Positions 31,074 to 41,200 of a stretch of 45,329 nucleotides of DNA are shown one piece after another. Positions within the stretch are counted from its first letter, which is position 1. Every line of letters starts with the position of its first letter. The position numbers and the translations under genes were made by a program. Origin of the DNA: Zygnema cylindricum (lineage: Eukaryota; Streptophyta; Zygnematophyceae; Zygnematales; Zygnemataceae); the NCBI GenBank assembly GCA_037447655.1, contig JBBHKE010002158.1, positions 64,001 through 109,329 of the forward strand, in the 5' to 3' direction. The notes under the pieces were generated by a model. That model searched no databases. It saw nothing but the letters and a program-made list of their open reading frames with translations, and was not told the origin of the DNA.

Positions 31074-32088
31074 CTATAACTTAACCTCGCTTATTAAACT
31101 GGTCTCTAGAATCTTATCATCTGCCAGTACAATTCGTCGAGGATTTTGTAATGCTATGAGAGAAGAAAAGATAGACTTGTCATTACACATATGATGAGAT
31201 GCTCCAGAATCTATAATCCATTTACTTTTCTGAGCATTTGACTGTGTGAGAAAAAGTTTAGTCTCATCCTGAATGGTCATGGCAAGTGATGGTTTGTTTT
31301 GTCTGTTCTTGTCTTTATTACGACAAACTGAAGACTTATGACTTGGTTTTCCACAACTGTAACAAACAATCTTTTTCCTGAAGTTTTCATCTTCTTTCTT
31401 TTTAAATCTACAGTCAACAGTCTGATGATTGGTTTTCCCACATATAGCGCAAGCAGTTACTGACTCAATACGTTTTACTGACTGTTTGCCTTTGGCATAA
31501 AGAGCTGTATCTGACTCTTTTTCCTCTTTTCTTTTAATTTCAACTTTTTCTTGAATGAAATGCTGACATACTGCATCAAAGTCTAAAGTAGGTTGACTTT
31601 TCAAAGCCGTGATCATCATAGCATATTGTGATGGCAATGACCTAAACAGTGCGAGAATCAAATCATCATCATCCAGTGTTGTGCCGACTGCGGCTGACTG
31701 TAACTTAAGCTCTTTCAGTCTATTAATATGGGTTTCCATAGTATCTCCTCTCTCCATACTAAAGTCCAGCAATTTATTTTTTAATTGCATTATGTTGGAC
31801 GGATTAGTACGCTCATATACAGTCCTTTATTTCTCCCACATAGCCTTAGGTATTTTTAACTCAACTATGTGTAAAAGTTGACTGTCTTCCACTGCCAGAA
31901 AAATTAACGTCGCTGCCTCTTCTTCCTTTCTATCATATCCTGCTGCCATTAAAGCTTCAGTAGGTTTCAGTTCAGTGCCTGCTACAATACCCCAATAATT
32001 TTTATATTTTAGAATACGGGTCATCTTAGCTTACCATAGTAAATAATTACTACCATTAAATTTCTGGATGTCTGTAATTTTACCTAGA
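31074..32088 (-). pseudogene. K1 gag and protease (nearly open)
   Basis: Gag N-terminus at 31827-32088 (KITDIQKFNGSN, MTRILKYKNYWGIVAGTELK, AATLIFLAVEDSQLLHIVEL). A TAA follows MWEK, then an open 238-codon stretch at 31074-31790: QLKNKLLDFSMERGDTMETH, RSLPSQYAMMITAL, knuckles CAICGKTNHQTVDC and CYSCGKPSHKSSVC, then the protease active site KWIIDSGASHHMCNDK. Two intact CxxCx4Hx4C knuckles (C elements have one) and the DSGA motif are the best-kept functional motifs in the window. Confidence 0.9.
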
Positions 32089-32089
32089 A

Positions 32090-32100
32090 CTTTGATACCA
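32090..32100 (-). other. K1 primer-binding site (3' end of initiator tRNA-Met)
   Basis: Sense TGGTATCAAAG, next to the LTR end at 32101. It is the common plant Copia site TGGTATCAGAG with one change. A second copy, TGGTATCAAAGC, is at 32950-32961. Confidence 0.8.
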
Positions 32101-32282
32101 TGATGAGATTCAAAAAAAGTGGCCATAGGATCATCCAATTACAAGACAAGAAGTTAAGGAAAACAATTCTCTATATGAGAAAGCAAAGCTTAATTACTGA
32201 ACAAGAAAGAAGATAGATTAATTCCACGACAAAATAAGCACTCAGTGCAAAATATAGCTGTAGGGAAAATTGGAGGGAATCA
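32101..32282 (-). mobile_element. Internal K1 LTR fragment
   Basis: Matches 27756 onward for about 180 bp (TGATGAGATTCAAAAAAAGTGG to GGAGGGAATC), the sense 3' end of a K1 LTR, then joins a second gag copy at 32283. It shows two K1 copies recombined in tandem. Confidence 0.78.
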
Positions 32283-32966
32283 GATTGATGATTGGTTTTC
32301 CCACATATAGCATAAGCGATTACTGACTCAGTGCGTTGTACTAACTGTTTGCCTTTGACATAAATTGTTGAATCTGACTCTTTTTCCTACTTTTTTTTGA
32401 TTTCAACTTCTTCTAGAATGAAATGCTAACATTCTACATCAAAATCTAAAGTAGGTTAACTTTTCAAAGTCGTGAACATCATAGCATACTGTGATGGTAA
32501 TGACCTAAACAGTGTAAGGATCAAATCATCGTCATTCAGTGTTGTGCCGACTGCGGCTAGCTGTAGTTTAAGCTCTTTCAGTTTTTTTTATGAGTTTCCA
32601 TAGTATCTCCACTCTCCATACTAAAGTCCAACAAGCTTTTTTTTAATTGAATTATGTTAGACGGATTAGTACGCTCATATACAGTCCTTATTTATCCCAT
32701 TTAGCCTTAGGTTTTTCTAACTCAACTATATGTAAAAGTTGATTGTCTTCCACTGCTAGAAAAATTAACATCGCTGCCTCTTTTTCCCTTCTATCATAAC
32801 CTGCAACCATTAAAGCTTCAGTAGGTTTCAATTCAGTGCCTGCTACAATACCCCAGTAATTCTTATATTTTAAAATACGGGTCATCTTAGCTTTCCATAG
32901 TAAGTAGTTACTACCATTAAATTTCTGGATGTCTGTAATTTTTCCTAGAGCTTTGATACCAATCAA
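32283..32966 (-). pseudogene. Second K1 gag copy (truncated)
   Basis: Duplicate of about 31418-32090. The N-terminus is open at 32688-32966 (IGIKALGKITDIQKFNGSNY, MTRILKYKNYWGIVAGTELK, LLHIVELEKPKAKWDK). The rest, to the first knuckle, is degraded with stops and frameshifts. The frame starts upstream of the primer site, so gag reads through it here too. Confidence 0.82.
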
Positions 32967-33566
32967 ACTACATCAAGACGTTACACAACACAATACACAA
33001 CTAGAAACCCGTAAGAGTCAACGTGGTGAAACAAACGACCGACAAGTGCGAACCAACTTCAACTACATGGTACGGCTAGAAAAGTCAACTGCGAACCGAC
33101 TTGAACCACACGGTACGCCTAGAACTTGCGTGAACCAAAACGACCAAACAATTTCCAGGTCACTTGTATAGTATGACTCAAACTTACATGAAACGAAACG
33201 AACAAACAATTTCCACGTCACTTCAAATATCTAGGTGTCGAGTAGACCTATGCGACTTGCGTGTCACGTAAAGAAACAGAATCTAACTTGTGACACACGT
33301 ATACCAATCAAAGATTGCTAAGTACAAAACGTTCGCATGCTTTTCCGTCACGTACACTCAAAATTTGCAACTGCTTCATTACCCGTACACTACAAGTCAA
33401 GGACCACGTTTTCACTCAAAACTTCACGTCTACCTATATGTACCTTCACGTTTATCAACCGTACATATGCCTAACATGACTCTGGTTAACTTCTCTCTCA
33501 CGTAACAACTTTGACTAACTTTGACTTTCTAGTCTTTCGTTGAAAATGGACGCAGAAATCTCAACA
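32962..33566 (-). mobile_element. K1 5' LTR (outer)
   Basis: Right end ...GACGCAGAAATCTCAACA at 33566, followed by AATGA (33567-33571), matching AATGA at 27751-27755 on the far side of K1. The right 330 bp equal the right half of the solo LTR at 35930-36498. The left 260 bp (rich in CGAAACGAAC-like units) resemble no other K1 LTR here, and the inner end lacks TG. Confidence 0.78.
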
Positions 33567-34668
33567 AATGATAACGAAATCTGGGATTTCAACAACACCG
33601 ATTCTGCAAACTTATTAATCTTTGTATGGACTGAAGCAGACTCCCAGCCAATGGATTAAGAAACTAGATGAGTTTTTAACTAATCAGGGATATGACACAA
33701 TTAGTTTTGACCACTCTGTTTACATGTTTGAGGATGAGGATGGGATTATCTTTATTGCCATCTATGTAGATGATCTCCTGGTACTAAGTAAGTCCAAGGA
33801 AAATATTAATAAGTTAAAGAAAGATTTGAGCAGCAAATTTGACATGAACGACTTAGGGGAGGCAAGATATATTCTAGGAATTCAGATCGAAAGAGATAGA
33901 GAGAAAAAAATAATCGAATAAACTAAGAAAGAGGCCATAGAAAATATGTTGGAAAATTTTCAGATGGATAAAGCAAACAATTGTACCACTCCCATGGACT
34001 TGAAGAAATTAAGTGAGGTAAGTGTCGAAGCAGGTGTGATTATTCTTGATGAAGTCATGAGCGCAAAAAAGAGATAGTTTATGAAGTCAATACCGTACAA
34101 ACAGGTCGTCGGAAGTCTGATATATTCCATTAACTGTACCAAACTAGACATAGTTGCAGCAGTTGGAGTCCTCAGCAAGAGTCTCAATGATCCTAGAAAG
34201 AAAGATCGGGAGGCAGCCAAAAGGGTAATGAGATATCTGATAGGGTATAGAGATCTTTGGTTGCATCTGGGAGGGGAAAACACAGACATCACTACTTAGA
34301 GTGATGCTAGTTATGGGGATGCACGTATGAGGAGGTGTACTTGTGGATATGCTTTGTATGTTGGGAATGGTGTTTGTTGTTGGAGCAATAAGCAACAAAA
34401 GGTGGTTGCTCAATTCACTATAGAGGTTGAGAACATGGCCTCTTGTTATGCTGTCAAAGAATTGATGTGGGTGAAGTCTATGCTACAAGAACTTGGGTTC
34501 ATCAAGGTTAGTGTGCAAAAAGTGTTTTGCGGTAATCAGGTTGCAATTGCAATTGCAGCCAACCCAAAACACCACTTTAAGGCAAAACATATGGACATAA
34601 GACTAAGTTTTGTGAGAGAAAAGGTTGAAAACAAAATTGTCAGCTTGGAGTATATACCACATGGAGAG
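33567..34668 (+). pseudogene. C9 gag stub joined to RT-RNase H
   Basis: 33567-33600 is gag (NDNEIWDFNNT) after the K1 target duplication. At 33601 it jumps to mid RT: ANLLIFVWTEADSQ in one frame, or from 33622 MYGLKQTPSQWIKKLDEFLT, with intact IAIYVDDLLVLSKSK and DLGEARYILGIQIERD to 33921. RNase H follows at 34081-34299 and 34327-34674, broken by a TAG in TTWSDAS. It lacks the C-terminus and polypurine tract, as in C8. Confidence 0.87.
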
Positions 34669-35605
34669 TGTTGAAAAAAAAAGAATTTTATATTTCAATC
34701 TTTTTTTTTTGTCTATGATTATTCTATAGTTCTCATACTTATCGTAGTCACTGAGAATTGGCAGGCAGCCATGGCTGTCTCAGGTAGATAAGAAGACAGG
34801 CAGAACAGTAAGCCCCTGCAAAAGATAGCATTGCCAGCAATAGGAATTGATACTGCGACCTCCTAAATATTTGCCGTACGGCGTAGCCGTTCGCTTTATC
34901 CAATAGGTGTTGATGAAGCGTTACTTATATGATAATTATTTAAAAAGTGACACGACGACACATACGAAATAAAATGAACGTGAAACGTACAGTACCGCAC
35001 GAAATATTGAATCATATGAACGATATTTAATTTTCAATGGACGAAATCAAATGTTGTTCGCGATCGACGGCTCGCGGAGAAGCAAAAATTTCGGAGTGGA
35101 CATTTGGCGGTTTGCAAGCTAATGTCGGCGGACGACACGTGGCGTGATATGGTTGGACAACAGATATTACAAAGGGAGCAAATACGGCTCAGGATCTGAC
35201 ACGCGTCAACGGAGCGGCCATTCATACTATGGTCGTACAACAAGTACAGCAGAACCTATACCTTCTTGTATCTTATGTCATTTGATTGGTTAGGGTACAA
35301 TAGTAGTAAGTTTAGAGAGGGAGCTTAGGACTTAGAAAAAAACCAAGGTAGCCGCATCTCTCCCAAAATGCTTCTATATTTACAGGCCATCTTTGGCCGG
35401 CCCTAACTTAATGCTCAGGTGAGCAATTTTAGTGATTCTATTTGCTGTGTACTCAGAGGAGTCCAAGCTACACAAAGGTGTAGTCGGTCAGAGTTTTAGC
35501 GTGTCGGGGTGGCAATTATTCATTTCCAAAGTCAAGTGCAAATATTATCTAGAGGTTTCATATAAGCTGGACATTTTGTGGATCAATGGAGGTCACAGAA
35601 TTACA
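34669..35605 (+). mobile_element. LTR between C9 and C10 (937 bp)
   Basis: Second copy of the 26506-27432 LTR, differing mainly by a 10-bp indel near 34983 and scattered substitutions. CACGTG at 35136-35141. Hairpin module at about 34831-34912. It acts as C9 3' LTR and C10 5' LTR. Confidence 0.88.
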
Positions 35606-35620
35606 AGTTATAGGCCCACC
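35606..35620 (+). other. C10 primer-binding site
   Basis: AGTTATAGGCCCACC directly after the LTR, identical to the C9 site. Confidence 0.7.
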
Positions 35621-35929
35621 CTATAAGGTGCCAATTTTCAATGGAACGGGGTTCACATACTGGGAAACCATGATGAGGGGTGCATTGTTTGAAAAATGGC
35701 TATCGGGCATTGTGAGCGTTCGTGTGCCTCGGCAAACTACAAAATATGGAGTTCCACCAGTGTTTGGAGGATCCTGATTCAGAGAAGGATCTGCCGAGGG
35801 AGAGGTGGTAGACGATGTTGGAGAAAGTATCGTGTTAGACACAAAGAAGGAGAAAGGGAAAGAGAAACTCACACCGATGGCTACTGGATATATTTCAATG
35901 GCAAAGGTTCAAAAAACCGAGGCAAATGA

Positions 35930-36498
35930 TGCTGAGATTCAGAAAAAGTGGCCATAAGATCGTCCAATTACAAGACAACAAGCTAAGGAAAAAAATTCTC
36001 TATATGAGAAATCAAAGCTTAATTAATGAACAAGAAAAAAGATAGATTAATTCCTTGACAAAATAAGCACTCAGTGCAAAAATAGTTGTTGGGAAAAATT
36101 GGAGAGAATCATTCACTTGATGATTAATTTAATGCATAGCATTCGTTTATTTTTTTATATCTATAGGTGTCGAGTAGACCTATGCGACTTGCGTGTCACG
36201 TAAAGAAACAGAATCTAACTTGTGACACACGTATACCAATCAAAGATTGCTAAGTACAAAACGTTCGCATGCTTTTCCGTCACGTACACTCAAAATTTGC
36301 AACTGCTTCATTACCCGTACACTACAAGTCAAGGACCACGTTTTCACTCAAAACTTCACGTCTACCTATATGTACCTTCACGTTTATCAACCGTACATAT
36401 GCCTAACATGACTCTGGTTAACTTCTCTCTCACGTAACAACTTTGACTAACTTTGACTTTCTGGTCTTTCGTTGAAAATGGACGCAGAAATCTCAACA
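35930..36498 (-). mobile_element. K1 solo LTR in C10 gag
   Basis: 569 bp, TGCTGAGATTC...GAAATCTCAACA in plus orientation, with perfect 5-bp duplications AATGA (35925-35929, 36499-36503). Its termini form an imperfect inverted repeat (TGTTGAGATT in sense against AATCTCAGCA). The left part equals the K1 3' LTR at 27756 and the right part the K1 5' LTR ending at 33566, as expected from recombination between the two ends of K1. Confidence 0.93.
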
Positions 36499-37340
36499 AA
36501 TGATAACGAAATCTGGGATTTCAACAACACCGTGGCAACTCATTTTATTCTCGAGCGTCTCACTCAAGTAGGGGCTACACCTCATCTTCATGTGGACAAG
36601 GCATACGTGTTGTGAGAGGTTTTTGTCAACATTTACAAGTGGTACGATTTAGCAACAAAAGTTGGCTGATCAGAAGGTACAAGCATATGTGTACAAAGAG
36701 GGAAAGATGTTAGACTTTTGTAATGACATTGCTGGGTTATTTATGGAGTTCGAGAGTGCACGGAAAAAGGAGACCAAAAAAAGAGAAGGTGAATACTTTG
36801 TTGATGAAAATCCCAGATGATTATGAAAACATTGTTAACAAGGTTCATAATTTGCCAGATCATCGATGGATATGGAACTCTGTTGTGGGGATGATTTTTG
36901 TTCCAGAAAGCACAATTGGGATTCGGAGAAGAGAAAAGAGTATTCAGGCTTTGGCTACTAGAACTAACTGGGGGGATAAGGATTAAAATAAACCTTATGT
37001 AAACTTTGGCGGAGGAGGAAGAGGAAACTAATCAGACGGATCTGGATCGAGGCCTCCGAAAGGGCTCTGTCACTTTTGTAAGAAGTCGCGACATTATATG
37101 GCAGATTGTACTAAATTGAAAGAGCAGAGGTTGAAGGAGGAGAAGATCAAAAAACCAGCCGCATAAAAGAAGAAAGCATTTGTGGCAACACAAGTCATGG
37201 GAGAGGATTCCGAAGAAGACGATGGAGAACTCCTCCTCAACGACGAGCTAGAGGTGAAAGGTGAGTCGGAGAATCCAAGGAGGCAAAAGGGTGCTTTCGG
37301 TGGAGTAAAAGAAGCTCATGAAGAAGGATGGATTATTGAT

Positions 37341-38790
37341 TAAGGAGCCTCTATGCATATGTGCAGAGAAAAAACATTTTTTACCAAAATGATAAAAATC
37401 CCTAGTGTAGAGATAGAGTATGGGGATGGGAGAATAGTAACCACTAATTTAGTAGGATTTGTGGATGTGAGAGTCTTAGTTGATGGAAATTCATTCATAG
37501 TCACTTTCTCTGATGTTCTTTTTATCCTAGAGTTGCACAAGAATCTTATCTCTACGTCGGTCTAAGATGATAAGGGTTTTGAGATTATTACTAAGAAAGG
37601 AGTCCTAGCTAGCTAGATATGAGAATGAAGTGTACTTCACACCTGAAAAAGGTAGCCAAAGAATATTTAGGCTGAATTTGAGTAATGGAAACACGGGAGT
37701 TTACTATGCCGGTGTAAGTGATTTAATGATGTGTCATAAAAGATTGGGACATGTGCAACTAGATAGATGGAAAGAAATAAAAAAATGGATATAGTTGAGG
37801 GAATTCATTTTAGAGACAATGAGACTTTGGATGATTGTAGTGAATGTGCTCGAGGTAAGGCCCATAGATTGCCTTTTCCAAAACCGCAACATATAAGGGT
37901 GAAAAGGTCTTAGATCTAGTTCATACTCACATATGGGGACAGGCCAAAGTGCCGTCAGTTGGAGGGAAAAGATTTATGCTTACTATCATTGATGATTGGT
38001 CTAGAAACTCTAGAGTATATTTCTTGAAAAACATATCTGAGGCTTTGGCTTACTTTAACGAGTTTAAAGCATAGAGTGAAAAGCTTCATGAGACACCTAT
38101 AAAGAGAGTGAGGAGTGATAATGGGGGGGAATACACTTCTAATGAGTTTGAGGAGTTCTTCAAAGAGGAAGGGGTTCAACACCAAAAGATTGTTCCAAAG
38201 AATCCAGAACAAAACAGTGTAGCCGAGAGACTAAATCGGGCATTAAGTGATAGTGCCCGTAGTATGTTGTCGGATAAAAAGATAAGAAAAAGTTTTTGGG
38301 TAGAAGCTATGAATTGTGCTAACTATCTCTAAAATAGAGTCCTTACCTTGGCGGTAAAAAGACAAACACCTTATGAAAGATTGACTGGGAGAAAACCTAA
38401 TATTTCACGCTTAAAGGTGTTCAGAAGTCAAGTGTTTAGGCTAAACACAGAAAAATATGATTGGAAGTTAGATGCAAGGGGGAAGCCGAGATACCTACTT
38501 AGGTAAGACGAAGATGCAAAAGGATATAGAGTTTATGATCTAGGGAGAGAAGACATAATTCTAGTAAAACACTTGGTAGTTATGGATGAAGGAAAGTCCA
38601 TAGATCCCTTTAAACACACTTAACCAGTTAAGATTATAATTGAATTCAAAAATGAGTTTGATTCATATTCTTCTAACTAAATTTCGGTTCAGCCTAACCT
38701 TGCAGAAGAAGAGAAAAATCTGACCAAGAGTGACCCTCTCTTGGAATCATAGCTTCCGATTCAAACCGAGGAAGAAAACGAGGAAAGACC
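37341..38790 (+). pseudogene. C10 protease and integrase (broken)
   Basis: The protease active site is IID-stop-GAS: the Ser codon of DSGA is TAA at 37341-37343. MHMCREKTFFTKMIKIPSVE and YGDGRIVTTNLVGFVDVRVL continue to 37565. Integrase zinc region: HKRLGHVQLDRW and CSECARGKAH at 37735-37865. The core has THIWGQAKVP with the first Asp of HTD changed to His, and a second Asp in MRSDNGGEYTSNEF at 38108, then NPEQNSVAERLNRALS with the Glu. The C-terminal region runs to about 38640 with stops. Confidence 0.87.
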
Positions 38791-40558
38791 GGAAATGGAT
38801 GATGAACGTCCAGTGATGGACTCTATAGATAGGGGAGAAGATGAAGTCATTCAGCGAAATCCAAGATTACCCTTTATTCAAGCATCAGAGTTTGAAGGAG
38901 GAAGGAGAAGTAGCAAGAGACTTCAAGAGAGACAAGTGAACAATAAGGTAACTAAGCTGTCACATTTGAGCGAACCCCAGACTAACTCGGAAACAATTGA
39001 TAGTCCGGAGCGTAGTAGATGGATGACATCCATTAATGATGAGATGGCTTCCATTATGGAAGCAAACACATGGGAGTAGGTGGATTGTCCTCTGGACAAG
39101 AAAGTTGATAGGATGCAAGTGAGTATTTAAGTTGAAACTCAATCTGAATACCACTATCGAGCGATAGAAGGTCAGATTAGCAGCAAAGTGGTTCACACTG
39201 AAGGAGGGAATCAATTATGAGGAGACCTTTGCTCTATGAGGAGACCTTTGAATTATAAGGAGTCTAGCGGCAGCGAAAGACATGGAAGTGCTCCAGATGG
39301 ACATCAAAACCGCTTTCTTACACAGAGAATTAGAAGAAGAGATCTTCATGCGACAACCGAAAGGATTTGTGAAGAAAGGAGGAAAAAGTAAGGTGTGCAG
39401 ATTGATAAATTCCCTTTATGGACTAAAGCAAGCTCCACGCCAATAGAACAAAAAGCTAGACGAGTTTTTAACAAGTTTGGGATATATCTGAATTAGTTCG
39501 GATCATTCCCTCTACTTATTTGAGGATCACAAAGGTATAATTTTCATTGCCATCTATGTTGATGATTTGCTCGCTTTGGAGTAAATCAATGGAGAAAAAT
39601 TAATACATTGAAAAGGATTTAAAGAGTAGATTTGAAATGAAATATTTGGGGGAGGCAAAATATATTTTGGTAATTCAGATGGAGAGGGATAGAGAAAAGA
39701 AAACAATTACACTAACTCAAAAGGAAGCAATTGGGAATATGCTAGAAAAATTTCAAATGGATAAAGCAAATAGTTGTACGACTCCGATGAACTTAAAGAA
39801 GGGAAATGAGGGGAGCTCAGAAGAGGGAATCTTGATCTAGGATAATGAGTTAGGACCTAAGGAAAGTAAGTTCATGCAAATTATACCGTACAGACAGGTT
39901 GTCAGTAGTTTGATCTATTTTATAAACTATACTCGTCCTGATATAGCAACAGCTGTGGGAGTATTAAGTAGGAGTCTGAATGATCCTAGGAAGAAAGATT
40001 GGGAAGCGGCCAAAAGGGTCATGCGGTACTTGATAGGAACAAGAGATCTATGGTTACATTTGGGAGCCAATAATACTGACATCATCACTTGGAGTAATGC
40101 CAGTTATCGGGATGCTCCAATGAGGAGGTGTACTTCTGGGTGTATGTTGGGAATGGGGCTTGCGGTTGGATCATTAAGCAACAAAAGGTGATTGCTCAGT
40201 CCACCATGGAGGCTAAGTATATGGCCTCTTGTTTGGCCGTGAAAGAATAAATGTGGGTGAAATCTTTGCTTGAAAAACTTGGATATATGAAAAGTGGAGT
40301 GCAAAAGATTTTTTGTGATAATCAAGCCGCAATTGTAATTGTAGTAAATCCTAAGTATCACTTTAAAGCAAAGCATATAGACATTCGGTTGAGCTTTGTT
40401 AGAGAGAAGGTTGAGAATAAAATAATTAGTTTGGAATATAGACCGGATGGAGAAATGGTTGCATATATGATGACTAAGCCGGTTTCTTCTCCCAAATTGA
40501 TATTTTGTAGGGAGAAATGTGGACTGAAGCAAAAGATATACAAGAAAATAAAAGGATT
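38791..40558 (+). pseudogene. C10 reverse transcriptase and RNase H (broken)
   Basis: The integrase-RT linker and RT N-terminus (MDDERPVMDSIDRGEDEVIQ, LSEPQTNSETIDSPERSRWM) are open to 39079. The palm is readable in pieces; a repeated GAGGAGACCTTTG sits at 39220-39252. Catalytic YVDDLL at about 39558-39575; MKYLGEAKYILVIQMERDRE at 39637-39840. RNase H is open at 39874-40191 (PYRQVVSSLIYFINYTRPDI) and 40251-40607, with the full C-terminus MMTKPVSSPKLIFCREKCGL. The polypurine tract is altered (AAAATAAAAGGAT). Confidence 0.87.
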
Positions 40559-41200
40559 GTTGAAAAAAAAGGTATTTTATATATCTATCTTTTTTTTTTG
40601 TCTATGATTATTTTATAGTTCTCATACTTGTCGTAGTGGTTGTCTTAGGCAGATAAGAAGACATAAGAAAGCAGATAAGAAGACAAACAAAAGACTAGGC
40701 CCCTACTAAAGAGTGCCTTGCCAACAATAGGAATTGATCCTACCACCTTCCAGATAATCGCCGTACAGCGTAGCCACTCGCTTTATCCAATAGGTGTTGA
40801 TGAAGCGTTATTTTGTCATATGTGATAATTATTTATATAGTGACGCGATGACACATACGAAACAAAATGAACGTGAAACGTACAGTATTGCACGAAATAT
40901 TGTACCATACAAAACGACATTTAATTTTCAACGGACGAAATCAAATGTTGTTTGCGATCGACGGCTCGCAGAGGAGCTAAAATTCCGGAGTGGCCATTTG
41001 GCGGTTTGCAAGCCGATGTCGGCGGACGACACATGGCGCAATATAGTTGGACAACGAATATTAGGGAGGGAGCAATGTCGTTCGCAATCGACGGCTTGCG
41101 GAGGAGCCGAAATTCCGGAGTGGACATTTGGCGGTTAGCAAGCCAATGTCAGCGGACTACACGTGGCGCAATATGGTTGGACTACGCATATTACGGAGGG
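40559..41200 (+). mobile_element. C10 3' LTR (truncated, internal duplication)
   Basis: Starts TGTTGAAAAAAAAGGT and follows 34669 onward with marked divergence, so the two C10 LTRs are not young twins. A unit of about 130 bp is present twice (about 40951-41080 and 41081-41200; ATCGACGGCT..CGGAGGAGC, then CACGTG at 41160-41165 in the second). The promoter end and leader are missing; it stops in a purine-rich stretch near 41200. Confidence 0.8.

Larger units (their letters stand above)
25439..36532. repeat. Tandem duplication (25439-33600 and 33601-36532)
   Basis: The unit runs from mid RT (ATTCTGCAAACTTATT) through RNase H, LTR and gag start to gag codon ...NNT (AACAACACCG). Copy 1 contains the whole K1 element (5811 bp). 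Copy 2 contains a 569-bp K1 solo LTR at the same site. Correcting for that, the lengths agree within about a dozen bases. The junction at 33600/33601 shows no obvious microhomology. Confidence 0.85.
35586..37340 (+). pseudogene. C10 gag (interrupted by K1 solo LTR)
   Basis: ATG 20 bases inside the LTR (MEVTELQVIGPPYKVPIFNG). Gag is interrupted at 35930-36498 and resumes as NEIWDFNNTVATHFILERLT, QVGATPHLHVDKA. The middle (KIPDDYENIVNKVHNLPDHR) is at 36723-36986. An intact zinc knuckle CHFCKKSRHYMADC lies at 37068-37109, and an acidic linker (EDSEEDDGELLLNDELE) before protease. Stops and frame changes occur throughout. Confidence 0.87.

Noticed and set aside
27756-33566. K1 as a Ty3/gypsy element
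   Set aside because: The pre-integrase region precedes RT with no RNase H between them, and RT has the YVDDM type with Copia flanking motifs (WTFVERP, YGLKQSSRCW).
24-41200. CRISPR-like or satellite array explanation for the repeated blocks
   Set aside because: Repeats are LTRs and coding domains of Copia elements with target duplications; no short regularly spaced repeats.
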